In this document: one piece after another, positions 24,928-33,960 of the stretch | Layout of the letters: each line of letters opens with the position of its first letter | How positions within the stretch are numbered: the first letter of the stretch is position 1 | Program-made: the position numbers and the translations under genes | Notes under the pieces: model-generated | What the model was told of the DNA's origin: nothing | The model's input: the letters and a program-made list of their open reading frames with translations, nothing else | Databases searched by the model: none | NCBI GenBank assembly: GCA_036511595.1 | Contig: DATCBY010000045.1 | Location: 1-64,000 of the forward strand | Length of the DNA: 64,000 nt | Source of the DNA: DASZQY01 sp036511595 | Lineage (GTDB): Bacteria > Pseudomonadota > Alphaproteobacteria > Rhizobiales > Kaistiaceae | Reading direction: 5' to 3'

Positions 24928-25793
24928 ATGCGGAACAGCCGTTCGGCGTTGGCGGAAAACATGGTGCGCTGCTCGTCCCTGCTGAAGTCCTTGATGATCT
25001 CGGCGTAGGCGTTGATAACGTCGGGATAGGAACTGAACATCCGGTCCACCGGCCAGTTGGTGCCGAAAACCACACGATCGGTGCCGAACGCCTCGATGCA
25101 CCCCATTACCCATGGCCGGATGCTTTCGACCGTCCACATGCGGTCACCCATGCCGAGTCCGGAAATCTTCATCCAGATATTGCTCGCCTTTGCCATCTCG
25201 GTCAGGCCGTTCCGCCACATGCGGAAGTACTCCGGCGTGCGCTCGCGCGGGAAGCCGCAGTGATCGATGCAGATCACCGTCTCCGGCACTTTCCCGGCAA
25301 GCGCTAGGACCTGCGCGAAAAGCTCCGGCCGCGTGTCGAGGCAATAGACCAGGTCATGTCGGGCGAGCAGCCTGAAGCCGGCCTGCCATGCCGGATCGAT
25401 CAGGTAATCGCCGCGGCCAAAATCGCGGATGCCGCGCACATTTCGATATTGCATCTGCCCCTCAAGCACCGCTTCCGCGTCGGCATCCTGCAGATGACAC
25501 TCGGCGATGATGCCGTGCGGATAGCCGGTCCTGTCGGCGAAGGCCTGAACCCATTTCGTCTCTTCGACCGGATCCTTGATTCCCAGCGCCGCCTGGACGT
25601 GAATCGCCTTCGGCACGTTGGCGAAGCGGATTTCGGCGATGTAGTCCTCGATCCAGTAGTGAACGGGCTTGATCGCATCGATATTGCCGAGGAAGCCGTG
25701 GATCGCCTCCCATTCCAGCCATGCATATTTGAGGTCGGGATTCTTCAGGTCGTGCAGGTGGAAGTGGGTATCGACGAACGGAATTTCGGCCAT
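24924..25793 (-). CDS. Amidohydrolase (COG3618-type TIM-barrel lactonase)
   Basis: 289 aa, cytoplasmic metal-dependent hydrolase of the amidohydrolase-2 group that includes L-fuconolactonase and sulfomuconolactonase. Begins FVDTHFHLHDL (HxH metal site), contains CIDHCGFPRE and ends in VVFGTNWPVDRMF (the Asp/Asn region of the last barrel strand). With dehydrogenase and dehydratase genes around it, sugar-lactone hydrolysis is likely, parallel to the SMP-30 enzyme at 27985. ATG 25793 with a GGGGAGAA site. Confidence 0.8.
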   Translation of the reverse strand: MAEIPFVDTHFHLHDLKNPDLKYAWLEWEAIHGFLGNIDAIKPVHYWIEDYIAEIRFANVPKAIHVQAALGIKDPVEETKWVQAFADRTGYPHGIIAECHLQDADAEAVLEGQMQYRNVRGIRDFGRGDYLIDPAWQAGFRLLARHDLVYCLDTRPELFAQVLALAGKVPETVICIDHCGFPRERTPEYFRMWRNGLTEMAKASNIWMKISGLGMGDRMWTVESIRPWVMGCIEAFGTDRVVFGTNWPVDRMFSSYPDVINAYAEIIKDFSRDEQRTMFSANAERLFRI

Positions 25794-25818
25794 CGCGTTC
25801 TCCCCGTGATTGCCTGCG

Positions 25819-26877
25819 CTAGAGCGCGTCGAGAATGGCCTGTCCCATCTCGATGGTCGAGGCAGTTCCGCCCATGTCGCCGGTCATCACCCTGCCGTCG
25901 GCAAGCACTCGCTCGATCGCGGCCACGATCCGGTCCGCCGCAGGCTTGGCGCCAAGATGCTCCAGCATCAACGCCCCTGACCAGATCTGGCCAACCGGAT
26001 TGGCAATGTTCTTGCCGGCGATGTCGGGCGCCGATCCGTGCACTGGTTCGAACATCGACGGAAATTTCCGCTCGGGATTGATGTTGGCCGATGGCGCGAT
26101 ACCGATCGTGCCGGTCACCGCGGGCCCGAGGTCGGAAAGAATGTCGCCGAAGAGATTGCTGGCGACCACGACGTCGAAACTCTCGGGACGGCGGACGAAA
26201 TGCGCCGTCAGGATGTCGATGTGATACTGCTCGGTCGCCACGTCGGGATAATCCGTGGCGACGGCGCGGAAGCGCTCGTCCCAGAAGGGCATCGAATGGA
26301 TGATGCCGTTCGATTTGGTCGCGGACGTCAGCTTCCGTTTCGGGCGTTTCGCGGCGAGTTCGAAGGCATAGCGCAGTATGCGATCGGTGCCGCGGCGCGT
26401 GAAGATCGCCTCCTGCACGGCGATCTCGTCTTCGGTACCGGCGTACATTCGCCCGCCGACTTCGGAATATTCGCCCTCATTGTTCTCGCGAACGATCAGG
26501 AAATCGATCGAGCCGGGCACCTTGCCGGCGAGGGGCGTCGGTACGCCCTTGAACAATCTTACCGGGCGGAGGTTCACGTACTGACGGAAGTCCCGCCGGA
26601 TCGGCATGAGCAGGGTCCATAGGGCCGTGTGGTCGGGCACCGTCGGCCAGCCGATGGCGCCGAGATAGATCGCATCGTGATTGGCGATCTGCTCCAGCCC
26701 CTTTTCGGGCATCATGCGGCCGAGGCGGGCGAAATGATCGCAGCCCCAGTCGAAATGCTCGAAGGCGAGGCCCGTCCCCTCACGTTTCGCCGCTGCCGCG
26801 ACTATCCTCAATCCCTCGGGAACGACCTCTTTGCCAATTCCATCGCCGGCGATAACTGCTACGCGCAACGTCGACAT
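25819..26877 (-). CDS. Isocitrate/isopropylmalate-family dehydrogenase (tartrate dehydrogenase-like)
   Basis: 352 aa, NAD-dependent oxidation (often decarboxylation) of a 2-hydroxy acid such as tartrate or malate. GDGIGKEVVPEG at the N-terminus, the substrate loop with several Arg (RPVRLFKG, IVRENNEGEYSE), Lys in SATKSN, Mg-binding Asp in SNLFGDILSDLGP and the NAD region GSAPDIAGKNIANP. ATG 26877 has a textbook AAGGAG; an upstream in-frame ATG (26919) lacks one. First gene of the leftward module-2 operon; LacI-2 operator 66 nt upstream. Confidence 0.85.
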   Translation of the reverse strand: MSTLRVAVIAGDGIGKEVVPEGLRIVAAAAKREGTGLAFEHFDWGCDHFARLGRMMPEKGLEQIANHDAIYLGAIGWPTVPDHTALWTLLMPIRRDFRQYVNLRPVRLFKGVPTPLAGKVPGSIDFLIVRENNEGEYSEVGGRMYAGTEDEIAVQEAIFTRRGTDRILRYAFELAAKRPKRKLTSATKSNGIIHSMPFWDERFRAVATDYPDVATEQYHIDILTAHFVRRPESFDVVVASNLFGDILSDLGPAVTGTIGIAPSANINPERKFPSMFEPVHGSAPDIAGKNIANPVGQIWSGALMLEHLGAKPAADRIVAAIERVLADGRVMTGDMGGTASTIEMGQAILDAL

Positions 26878-26942
26878 GGAACTCCTTGAACAAAGCTGGA
26901 GACTGCAGGGGTCGGCCAACGAACCTGTGTCAAGGCGTCGTT

Positions 26943-26958
26943 GGCATCGTTTCCAAAC
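26943..26958. promoter_or_regulatory. LacI-2 type operator
   Basis: Minus strand reads GTTTGGAAACGATGCC; shares GGAAACGAT with the sites at 33839 and 39680. It is 66 nt upstream of the 26877 start. Confidence 0.6.
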
Positions 26959-27121
26959 ATATCGGGCAGGCTTGGCGGTCGCAAGTCGGAGGCGTGATTT
27001 GATTCTTTGTCGCCTCGGAAATATTGCCGGCTACCGAAACGCCAGAACGCTGCCGATTGCACCGGCCTGTGAAGCTGAGACGATTGCTTGCGCAATTGGC
27101 GTGAGAAGGGCTTGCGACAAC

Positions 27122-27137
27122 TGATATCGTTTCAATA
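27122..27137. promoter_or_regulatory. LacI-2 type operator
   Basis: Minus strand reads TATTGAAACGATATCA, nearly identical to the 33906 site. It is 67 nt upstream of the SDR start at 27204. Confidence 0.65.
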
Positions 27138-27203
27138 TAGTGACCCAAAAGCGAGACGGCCTGATGAAAAGGCTGCCGCCTGAGGTCGGAAAGGGAGGGT
27201 GGT

Positions 27204-27965
27204 TTGGCGCAAGCCGCCACTACAATTCGCGATGATCGCCGGGGCGTCGTCACTGGTGCGGCGAGCGGCATTGGTCGCGCCGTCACCGAGCGGCTGCTCC
27301 GGGAGGGCGTTTCCGTCCTCGCTGTTGACATTGCGGCTGACCGCTTGGCGGAACGCGCTGCGGCCGGTTGCCAGACGCTCGTCGCCGACCTCTCCGACCC
27401 CGCCGGCCGCGACAAGCTGGCCGCCGCTGCCGATGGCTACGATTTTCTCGTCAATGCTGCCGGCATCATCCTGCTGAAGCCGATCTTCGACGTGACCGTC
27501 GATGAGTGGCGCCGCATCCAGACCGTGAACAGCGAGTCGATTTTCTTCCTCTGCCAGAAGATCGGGCCGCGCCTTCGCGCGGGCGGCGCTATCGTGAATC
27601 TCTCGTCAAGTTCGGCGAAGCTTGCCACTACCGTCGAGGCGGCGGTCTACGCGGCTTCGAAGACGACCATCACTTCCATCACCCGTTCGTTTGCCTATGC
27701 GCTGGCCGACCGGCCGGTGCGCGTCAACGCTATCTGCCCGGGCATCATCGACACGCCGATGCAGGAAGCGGTGCTGGAGAAGGTAGCCGCCGTCCGCGGT
27801 ACGAGTGCCGCCGAGTTGAGCCGCACGCGCAACAAGGCGGTACCCCTCGGCCGGGCCGCGTCGCCGGAAGAATGCGCCGGCCTGATCTGGTTCCTGCTGT
27901 CGGACGAGGCCGGTTACATGACCGGCCAGTCGATCAACTACACCGGCGGCATGGTGACGTGGTGA
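27204..27965 (+). CDS. SDR-family NAD(P)-dependent oxidoreductase (sugar dehydrogenase-like)
   Basis: Short-chain dehydrogenase, 253 aa: TGAASGIG near residue 17, Asp after beta-2 (AVDIAADR), NAAG, Ser in NLSSSSAK and YAASK. No in-frame ATG is present near the N-terminus; TTG 27204 follows a GGGAGGG site. First gene of the rightward operon SDR, SMP-30, enolase-superfamily dehydratase, binding protein, permease, ATPase, which matches the order sugar to lactone to acid to 2-keto-3-deoxy acid. Confidence 0.83.
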   Translation: MAQAATTIRDDRRGVVTGAASGIGRAVTERLLREGVSVLAVDIAADRLAERAAAGCQTLVADLSDPAGRDKLAAAADGYDFLVNAAGIILLKPIFDVTVDEWRRIQTVNSESIFFLCQKIGPRLRAGGAIVNLSSSSAKLATTVEAAVYAASKTTITSITRSFAYALADRPVRVNAICPGIIDTPMQEAVLEKVAAVRGTSAAELSRTRNKAVPLGRAASPEECAGLIWFLLSDEAGYMTGQSINYTGGMVTW

Positions 27966-27984
27966 GTTTCAACGGAGCGATGCG

Positions 27985-28863
27985 ATGAAGAAGTCGATCA
28001 AGGTCTGCACCACGGGTCTTGGCCATCCCGAAGGGCCCTACGAGCTCGACGACGGCCGGGTGATCTACGCCAACTCCTATGCCAGCGCGATCGGTGTCTG
28101 GGACCCGAAAACCAACAAGGCCGGCGTCTACGCCGATGTTGGCGGCGGGCCGAATGCCTGCATGCTAGGCAGCGACGGAGCGGTCTATTCGACCCAGTAC
28201 GCGACGATCGGCGGATGGAAAGCCCCGGTGCAACGCCCGCCATCGATCCAGAAGACGAGCCCGTCCGGCAAGGTCGAGGTGCTGGTCAGCGATGCCGACG
28301 GCGTCAAGTTCGACGGGCCGAACGACCTGACCTTCGCTCCCGACGGACGGCTGTGGTTCACCGATTCCGGTGACTGGGCGCCCGACACCAAGCCGCACCC
28401 CGGCCGCATCTGCGTCATCGAGAAGAACGGCAAGGCGAAGATCGTCGAGGAGCTGAACCACGTCTACCCGAACGGTATTGTCGCCGAAGCCGACGGCTCG
28501 ATCGTTTGGGTCGAGTCCTACACACGGAACGTCGTCCGCCGGAAACCGGACGGCAGCAAGAAGGTGGTCTGCAAGATGCCGGAAGGGCACATTCCCGACG
28601 GCCTGAAGATAGACGAGAAGGGCAATTTCTGGATCACCGCGGTTGCCGGCGGTGGAGTCGACGTCTTCGACAAGAACGGCAAGCACCTCGACTTCGTCGA
28701 TACTGGCGGAACCATTCTCAACTGCGTCTTTGGCAAGGGCGGCAAGCTCTTCTGCTGCGACATGGGCCCCTTCGATGTTACGGGTTCGGCGATGACCGGC
28801 CGTCTCATCCAGGTCGATGTCGGCGTCGAGGGCATGCGCCTCTTCCGCGGCGCCATCGGTTAG
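27985..28863 (+). CDS. SMP-30/gluconolactonase-family sugar lactonase
   Basis: 292 aa six-bladed propeller lactonase: Glu in HPEGPYE, Asn in GPNDLTF, Asn in YPNGIV and Asp in IPDGLKID mark the metal site. ATG 27985 with GGAG nearby. It sits between SDR and dehydratase, so it likely hydrolyses the lactone produced by the SDR at 27204. A paralogue of the module-1 lactonase at 4511-5416, sharing the GPNDL...DGRL...FTD core. Confidence 0.85.
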   Translation: MKKSIKVCTTGLGHPEGPYELDDGRVIYANSYASAIGVWDPKTNKAGVYADVGGGPNACMLGSDGAVYSTQYATIGGWKAPVQRPPSIQKTSPSGKVEVLVSDADGVKFDGPNDLTFAPDGRLWFTDSGDWAPDTKPHPGRICVIEKNGKAKIVEELNHVYPNGIVAEADGSIVWVESYTRNVVRRKPDGSKKVVCKMPEGHIPDGLKIDEKGNFWITAVAGGGVDVFDKNGKHLDFVDTGGTILNCVFGKGGKLFCCDMGPFDVTGSAMTGRLIQVDVGVEGMRLFRGAIG

Positions 28864-28875
28864 GAAGCCGGCAGA

Positions 28876-30012
28876 ATGAAAATCGCCAGCATCGAGGCTA
28901 TCCCCGTAAGCTACCCGGAGCCAAACGACTTCAACGCGCTCCGGCATCTCTGCCTCGCGAAGATAACGGCCGACGACGGGCAGGTGGGCTGGGGCGAGTC
29001 GATCACCCAGTTTCCCGAGGCGAACTTCGCCGTCAAGGCGATCATCGAGGGTATGTCGCCGAATCTCATCGGCAAGGATCCAGTCCAGACCGAGACGTTG
29101 TGGCGGCAGAACAAGCAGCAGGCGTGGTGGTACGGCTACCACGGCGGCGTCGCGTCCTATGCCACGGCGGCAATCGACATTGCGCTATGGGACCTCAAGG
29201 GCAAGGCGCTGGGCAAAAGCGTGCTCGATCTCTTGGGCGGTCCGGCGCACGAAAAGCTGCCGGCGATCGCTTCCTGCCATGCTCACTACGAGTCGATCCC
29301 GGAAATGGCGGCGGAGACGGCCGAGTGGGTGTCGACCGGGCTGCAGGGCCTAAAGACCGGCTTCGGGAAGCGCGGCAACGCCAATCTCGGTTATGACCAC
29401 AATCGCGATGTGGCCTACGTCAAGGCGATGCGTGAAGTGCTCGGGGACAAGATGCTGATGATCGACAACGGCATCAACATCAAATGGGACGTCACCGATG
29501 CAGTACGCCGTGCCAGGGCAATGGAGGAATACAATCTCGCGTGGATCGAGGAGCCGCTCGGCGCGTGGGACCCGGAGGGTTACGCCAACTTGCGCGCCAA
29601 GACGACGACCCGCATTGCCTATGGCGAACGCGAATGGACGCTTGAGCAGTTCGAGCGCGTGCTGGCAACCGGCACCGTCGACGTGCTGGGCGTCGATCCG
29701 GGCCGCGCCGAGGGCATCACCGGCTTCAAGAAGATCACCGAGCGCTGCGAGTTCTATCGTCGTCAGGCCAATGCCCACGCGTGGTCGTCGGCGATCGTCA
29801 CCGCAGCCAGCCTCGCCATCTCGTTCAACTCGCCATCGTGCAAGCTGTTCGAGTTCAAGCCGCTGCGCAATCCGATGCAGCACGACCTCGTCACGAAGCC
29901 ATTCGAGCACGTCGACGGCTGGGTGTATCCGCCGACCGGTCCTGGCCTGGGCATTGAAGTGATCGAGGACGTTGTCAACGGCTATCGCAGCGAGAAGGTG
30001 TTGTCCCGCTGA
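28876..30012 (+). CDS. Enolase-superfamily sugar-acid dehydratase, no. 2
   Basis: 378 aa. N-terminal capping domain, then barrel with KTGFG (Lys), metal ligands in MIDNG, WIEEPL and YGERE, and a His in NAHAWSSAI that fits the acid/base His of sugar-acid dehydratases. It should dehydrate an aldonate to a 2-keto-3-deoxy acid. ATG 28876 with AGGAAG. Third gene of the SDR-lactonase-dehydratase set, 63 nt before the binding-protein gene. Confidence 0.85.
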   Translation: MKIASIEAIPVSYPEPNDFNALRHLCLAKITADDGQVGWGESITQFPEANFAVKAIIEGMSPNLIGKDPVQTETLWRQNKQQAWWYGYHGGVASYATAAIDIALWDLKGKALGKSVLDLLGGPAHEKLPAIASCHAHYESIPEMAAETAEWVSTGLQGLKTGFGKRGNANLGYDHNRDVAYVKAMREVLGDKMLMIDNGINIKWDVTDAVRRARAMEEYNLAWIEEPLGAWDPEGYANLRAKTTTRIAYGEREWTLEQFERVLATGTVDVLGVDPGRAEGITGFKKITERCEFYRRQANAHAWSSAIVTAASLAISFNSPSCKLFEFKPLRNPMQHDLVTKPFEHVDGWVYPPTGPGLGIEVIEDVVNGYRSEKVLSR

Positions 30013-30074
30013 GAGGGAATTTGGAAGCAAAATATCAACTGGCAAACAATGCCAATTTTGGGAGGAACGAGAAA

Positions 30075-31178
30075 ATGAAGCTGAATACGAAAATGACTCT
30101 GGCGATGATCGCCCTGATCGGCGGCATGGGCTTTGCTCTTGCCGACGACAGCCAGTCGCAAATCCCAACAACCGGCGAAAGGGCGGACGGCGCGCCGCAG
30201 ACGGTGAAACGCGACTGGGGTACGTTCAAGCTCGCCGACCGCATCGCGGCGAAGCTCAAGGCTGGTGAGCCCATCAACTATGTCTTCTCCTATCAGGCAT
30301 CCGGCATTCCGCTGTTTTCGCCGCAGTTCGCCGCCGGCTTCCAGACCGGCTGCAAGATGGGTCAGGCGATACTATCCGGCATGACCTGTGCCTCGATCGC
30401 GCCGGTACAGACCGACGCCAACCAGCAGGTGTCGCAGATCGAAGCCAAGCTCGCCGCCGGCGAAATCGACTGCATGGGCATCGAGCCGGTCAGCTCCGAC
30501 TCGACCACGGCGATCGTCAACAAGCTGATGGACCAGGGTATTCCGGTGTTCACCTCGGGCGTTACATCGCGCGGGCATGAGTTCACCAACTTTACCCAGA
30601 TCCCGATGCTCGAAGGTCAGACGGCCGCAAAGATCGTCCTCGACTGGATGAAGGCGAACAACAAGAACCTGAAGGTGTTCGCGGTCTCGGGCGGCGACCC
30701 GACCCAATTCTGGGCCCAGGGCCGCATGAAGGGTTTCCATGAGGGCATCATGGCCGCCATTCCGGATGCGAAGTTCGTCACCACGGAAGAAAACGGTCTC
30801 AACGTCAGCTACGATCCCGGCCAGACCTACGACGCCTACCGCACCTTCCTGTCGGCAAATCCCGATGTGCAGTTCATCGAGAACGTCGACATCGGCGCGG
30901 AGCACGCCAACCGTGCCATCGACAGCCTGAACAAGGCCGGCCAAGTGTACACGATCGGCTGGAACGTCTCGAAGGGTCAGCTCGATGGCATCGAGAAGGG
31001 CACGCAGGTGGCGGCGCTTGACCAGCGCTGGCCCGACCAGGCGGCATTCGGCGGCGCGGCTTGCGCGCAGTTCTTGAAGAACGGCACCATACTGCCGAAC
31101 ACGCAGACCCTGAAGCCGATCATGAAGGATCAGGTCGCCGACCAGCGCAAGGAACTCGACCGCATCCTCGGTCAGTAG
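30075..31178 (+). CDS. Ribose-type sugar ABC transporter substrate-binding protein, no. 1
   Basis: 367 aa periplasmic binding protein of the Peripla_BP_4 class. The signal peptide MKLNTKMTLAMIALIGGMG ends FALA|DD. ATG 30075 has GGGAGG; an upstream in-frame ATG (30021) lacks one. Two-lobe features include FSPQFAAGFQTG, NKLMDQGIPVFTSG and a hinge-like DIGAEHANRAIDSL. Followed by a terminator-like hairpin, then its permease and ATPase. Ligand probably a pentose/hexose or sugar acid. Confidence 0.85.
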   Translation: MKLNTKMTLAMIALIGGMGFALADDSQSQIPTTGERADGAPQTVKRDWGTFKLADRIAAKLKAGEPINYVFSYQASGIPLFSPQFAAGFQTGCKMGQAILSGMTCASIAPVQTDANQQVSQIEAKLAAGEIDCMGIEPVSSDSTTAIVNKLMDQGIPVFTSGVTSRGHEFTNFTQIPMLEGQTAAKIVLDWMKANNKNLKVFAVSGGDPTQFWAQGRMKGFHEGIMAAIPDAKFVTTEENGLNVSYDPGQTYDAYRTFLSANPDVQFIENVDIGAEHANRAIDSLNKAGQVYTIGWNVSKGQLDGIEKGTQVAALDQRWPDQAAFGGAACAQFLKNGTILPNTQTLKPIMKDQVADQRKELDRILGQ

Positions 31179-31194
31179 TAGTCCTCTTGAACGA

Positions 31195-31234
31195 CCCCGG
31201 GGGCCGGTCTCGCCGCCCCCCGGGGATTTTTCTT
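31195..31234 (+). terminator. Intrinsic terminator/attenuator after binding protein no. 1
   Basis: Perfect 9-bp GC stem (31195-31203 with 31217-31225) followed by ATTTTTCTT. Lies between binding-protein stop and permease start, so partial termination would leave the binding protein in excess. Confidence 0.78.
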
Positions 31235-31259
31235 CTCTTCAAGATTTGCGGAAACTGCC

Positions 31260-32321
31260 ATGACTAGCGCCGAAACTCGCCCGCCCGTTCCGGTCGACGC
31301 TTCCAGAACCACGCTGGCCTCGGCCGGTCAGGCTACCTTCGACATGGCGTTGCGCATGGGCGGCCTGTTTGCCGCAATCATCGTGGTCGCCGCTGTCATC
31401 TTCATTCTCAAGCCAAGCTCCTTCAACGTCGACGTCGCCATCTCGGTGTTACGCGCGATGAGCTCGGTCGCGATCATGTCGCTTGGACTGACGCTGGTAA
31501 TTGTCGTCGGCGAGATCGACCTGTCCTTCGGCGCCATGTACGGCCTCGGCGCCAACGTGCTGGCCGTGCTTTGGCTGGTCGCCGGCTTCTCCGTCTATTC
31601 CTCGCTCGTGCTCGCCATCGTCGCTGGCGCCGTCCTCGGTCTGTTCAACGGCGTGCTGGTGACGCGGCTGAAAATCCCTTCGTTCATCGTGACGCTCGGA
31701 AGCTACAACCTGCTTTACGGCGTCTCGTTGTGGATCACCCACACCTCGACCTTCAATCCGGCGTACCCGCCGCCCGGCGCGGTCGTCCCGGACGCGCAGT
31801 TGAATTTCTTCACTGGCCTTACGGCGAGCTTCGGCCAGCATCCGATCTCCTCCGAAGTTCTCTGGATGATTGGATTGGCGATCGCCGTGGGCCTTTTGCT
31901 GCATCGCTCGCTGTTCGGCTTTCGCTTGATGGCCATTGGCGGTAATCCGATCGCCGCCAATCTCGCCCGCCTGCCGGTCGCGCGCTACAAGGTTATCGCG
32001 TTCATGCTCTGTGGCGTTCTGGCGGCCATCGCCGGCATTCTCGACTTCTCGTTCATCCAGACGGTGCAGCCGAATAGTGGCCTGTCCTTCACCTTCCCGG
32101 TCTTTGCCGCGGTCATCATTGGCGGCGCCAGCCTCTCGGGCGGCAAGGGCACGATCATCGGTACGGTGGGTGGCGCGTTGCTGCTCGCAGAACTGCAGCA
32201 GGGATTGGCACTTCTCAGCCCAGGTCCCCATGTCCAGCAGCTCTTCCTGGGCTTCGTGACCATCGGCGCCGTGGCGCTCGACCTCGCCGTCACTAAGCTT
32301 CGCGCGCGCAGGGCAGCGTGA
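31260..32321 (+). CDS. Ribose-type sugar ABC transporter permease, no. 1
   Basis: 353 aa, RbsC-like inner-membrane permease with 8-10 hydrophobic segments. Characteristic IVVGEIDLSFGAMYGLGA loop near residue 80 and the C-terminal FPVFAAVIIGGASLSGGKGTI. ATG 31260 with a weak ribosome-binding site. Its stop overlaps the ATPase start (GTGA). Confidence 0.88.
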   Translation: MTSAETRPPVPVDASRTTLASAGQATFDMALRMGGLFAAIIVVAAVIFILKPSSFNVDVAISVLRAMSSVAIMSLGLTLVIVVGEIDLSFGAMYGLGANVLAVLWLVAGFSVYSSLVLAIVAGAVLGLFNGVLVTRLKIPSFIVTLGSYNLLYGVSLWITHTSTFNPAYPPPGAVVPDAQLNFFTGLTASFGQHPISSEVLWMIGLAIAVGLLLHRSLFGFRLMAIGGNPIAANLARLPVARYKVIAFMLCGVLAAIAGILDFSFIQTVQPNSGLSFTFPVFAAVIIGGASLSGGKGTIIGTVGGALLLAELQQGLALLSPGPHVQQLFLGFVTIGAVALDLAVTKLRARRAA

Positions 32322-33829
32322 CCGTGGGCGCACCGGTCGCCACTGCCGTCGGCACCGTCTCCGTTCGCGGATTGAAGAAGCGCTATGGCAGCACCATCGC
32401 GCTCGCCGGAATCGATCTCGATCTGGTTCCGGGCGAGATCATCGGTATCGCCGGGCCGAATGGCGCCGGCAAGTCGACGTTCGTTCGCATCATCGCTGGC
32501 GAGGAGCCGGCGGACGAAGGCACCATCACAATGGGCGGCAAGCCTTGGTCGCCGCTCGCCAACTGGAATTCAGTCGCCGTCGTTCACCAGGAACCGCAGC
32601 TTTTCCCTAATCTTACGGTTGCGGAGAATATGCTGGCCGGGCGCGAAGGAACGAGCGCACGGCGTCCTCGGCTGGGCGAGTCGGACCGGGCCCTGATGGA
32701 TGCGCTGCAAATCGGCCATCTCGCGGATGTTCCGCTCGCAAATTGCTCGCTCGCTACCCAGCAGCGAACCGAAATCGCGCGCGCACTTGCCCGCGATGCC
32801 CGCATATTCCTGTTCGACGAACCGAATTCGGCATTGACCCATGAGGAATCGAACAAGCTGTTCCTTGAGATGCGTAAGATTGCCGACGCCGGGCGCATCG
32901 TCATTCTCGTCACGCACCGCCTGAGCGACTTCGTAGAGAATTGTCGCCGGGTTGCCGTCGTTCGCGACGGCACCGTTCGGTCGATCCTCGAGGGCGCGGC
33001 GCTGACCGAGGATGGTGTCGCCCAGCAGTTGGTTACCGGATCGGTTAAGGAGGAGACTGCGGGCGATCGCCATCTCACCGGGGAAGGGGACGAGATTTTT
33101 CGCGTCCGCAACTGGTCGCACGCGACCGAATTCAACAACGTGGAATTCGCGTTGGCGAAAGGCGAAATCGTAGCGTTGATGGGCGTCGAAGGGTCCGGCG
33201 CCCGCGAGCTCCTGCGGTCCTTTGCCGGCCTTGAGCGCTGCACGGGGGATGCAGTCCTTGACGGCAAGACCGGGGATTTCTTCCTGCGGGTCGCGACGGC
33301 CTACGTTCCGGCAACGCGGCAGCTCAGCCTCTACTCGAATTTTTCCGTCGGCGAAAATCTTGTCGCCCGCCTCGGTCGCCCCGAAATTGCCGGGCCGCTG
33401 TTGGAGTTGCGCAAGCAGCGCATGAAGGAAATTGCCGAGTCGGCGGTCAGCCGTTTCCTGGTGAAGACGCGCAATCTGGTGCAGGGCATCCGTGCGCTTT
33501 CTGGTGGTAATCAGCAAAAGGTCGCCATCGCTCAGGCCCTGGTTTGCGAGCCGCACCTGATCCTGCTTGAGGAGCCCACCCGTGGGGTGGACGTGCAGAG
33601 CAAGCGCGAGATTTATCGTCTGCTCCATGACTTTGCCCGGGCCGGCAACGCCGCGGTCATCTTCTGCACAGAGGTGCTGGAGGTATTCGAGGCGGCGGAT
33701 CGCGTCGTCGTGATTTCCGATGGCCGGCTCTCGCGCTCGCTGCGCATCCGCGACTACGACCAGGTCGAGAAACTCGCGACCGACGTCAGTCAACTCGAAC
33801 GCCACGCGCGTCAGCCGGCTGCCGCCTGA
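32318..33829 (+). CDS. Ribose-type sugar ABC transporter ATPase, no. 1 (two ABC domains)
   Basis: 503 aa, RbsA/XylG-like tandem nucleotide-binding protein. Domain 1 has Walker A GPNGAGKST and Walker B LFDEPNSALTHEE. Domain 2 has a degenerate Walker A (GVEGSGARELL), the signature LSGGNQQKV and Walker B LLEEPTRGVDV; degeneracy in domain 2 is normal for this family. GTG 32318 overlaps the permease stop. Last gene of the rightward operon; two LacI-2 operators follow before the next SDR. Confidence 0.9.
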   Translation: MTVGAPVATAVGTVSVRGLKKRYGSTIALAGIDLDLVPGEIIGIAGPNGAGKSTFVRIIAGEEPADEGTITMGGKPWSPLANWNSVAVVHQEPQLFPNLTVAENMLAGREGTSARRPRLGESDRALMDALQIGHLADVPLANCSLATQQRTEIARALARDARIFLFDEPNSALTHEESNKLFLEMRKIADAGRIVILVTHRLSDFVENCRRVAVVRDGTVRSILEGAALTEDGVAQQLVTGSVKEETAGDRHLTGEGDEIFRVRNWSHATEFNNVEFALAKGEIVALMGVEGSGARELLRSFAGLERCTGDAVLDGKTGDFFLRVATAYVPATRQLSLYSNFSVGENLVARLGRPEIAGPLLELRKQRMKEIAESAVSRFLVKTRNLVQGIRALSGGNQQKVAIAQALVCEPHLILLEEPTRGVDVQSKREIYRLLHDFARAGNAAVIFCTEVLEVFEAADRVVVISDGRLSRSLRIRDYDQVEKLATDVSQLERHARQPAAA

Positions 33830-33838
33830 TTACCCAGC

Positions 33839-33852
33839 ATGGAAACGATACC
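33839..33852. promoter_or_regulatory. LacI-2 type operator (partial match)
   Basis: ATGGAAACGATACC, 9 nt after the ATPase stop and about 110 nt upstream of the SDR at 33961. Matches the GGAAACGAT half of the module-2 motif; weaker on the other half-site. Confidence 0.45.
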
Positions 33853-33905
33853 GTCGCTTCTTGCAAGCCATTCCGGCACGACTGCGGGCGAGATTGACAG
33901 TCGAT

Positions 33906-33922
33906 TTTGAAACGATATTAAT
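33906..33922. promoter_or_regulatory. LacI-2 type operator
   Basis: TTTGAAACGATATTAAT, 38 nt upstream of the SDR start at 33961; nearly the same core as the 27122 site. Confidence 0.62.
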
Positions 33923-33960
33923 CGAAGCTTGATCTCGCCGGACGCTGCGCGGAAGGGCCG

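Larger units (their letters stand above)
26878..27203. promoter_or_regulatory. Divergent regulatory region, 326 nt without genes
   Basis: Separates the tartrate-type dehydrogenase (leftward) from an SDR (rightward). It holds two LacI-2 type operators, one near each start, and a short inverted repeat (ATTGC-TTGC-GCAAT near 27084). No coding potential was seen. Confidence 0.7.

Noticed and set aside
27080..27100. Inverted repeat ATTGC-TTGC-GCAAT in the 26.9-27.2 kb gap as a further operator
   Set aside because: Single occurrence, short, and unlike the recurring module-2 motif.
33181..33240. Loss of Walker A in the second domain of ATPase no. 1 as a sign of inactivation
   Set aside because: A degenerate second Walker A is normal in RbsA/XylG-type tandem ATPases and is also present in ATPase no. 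2.
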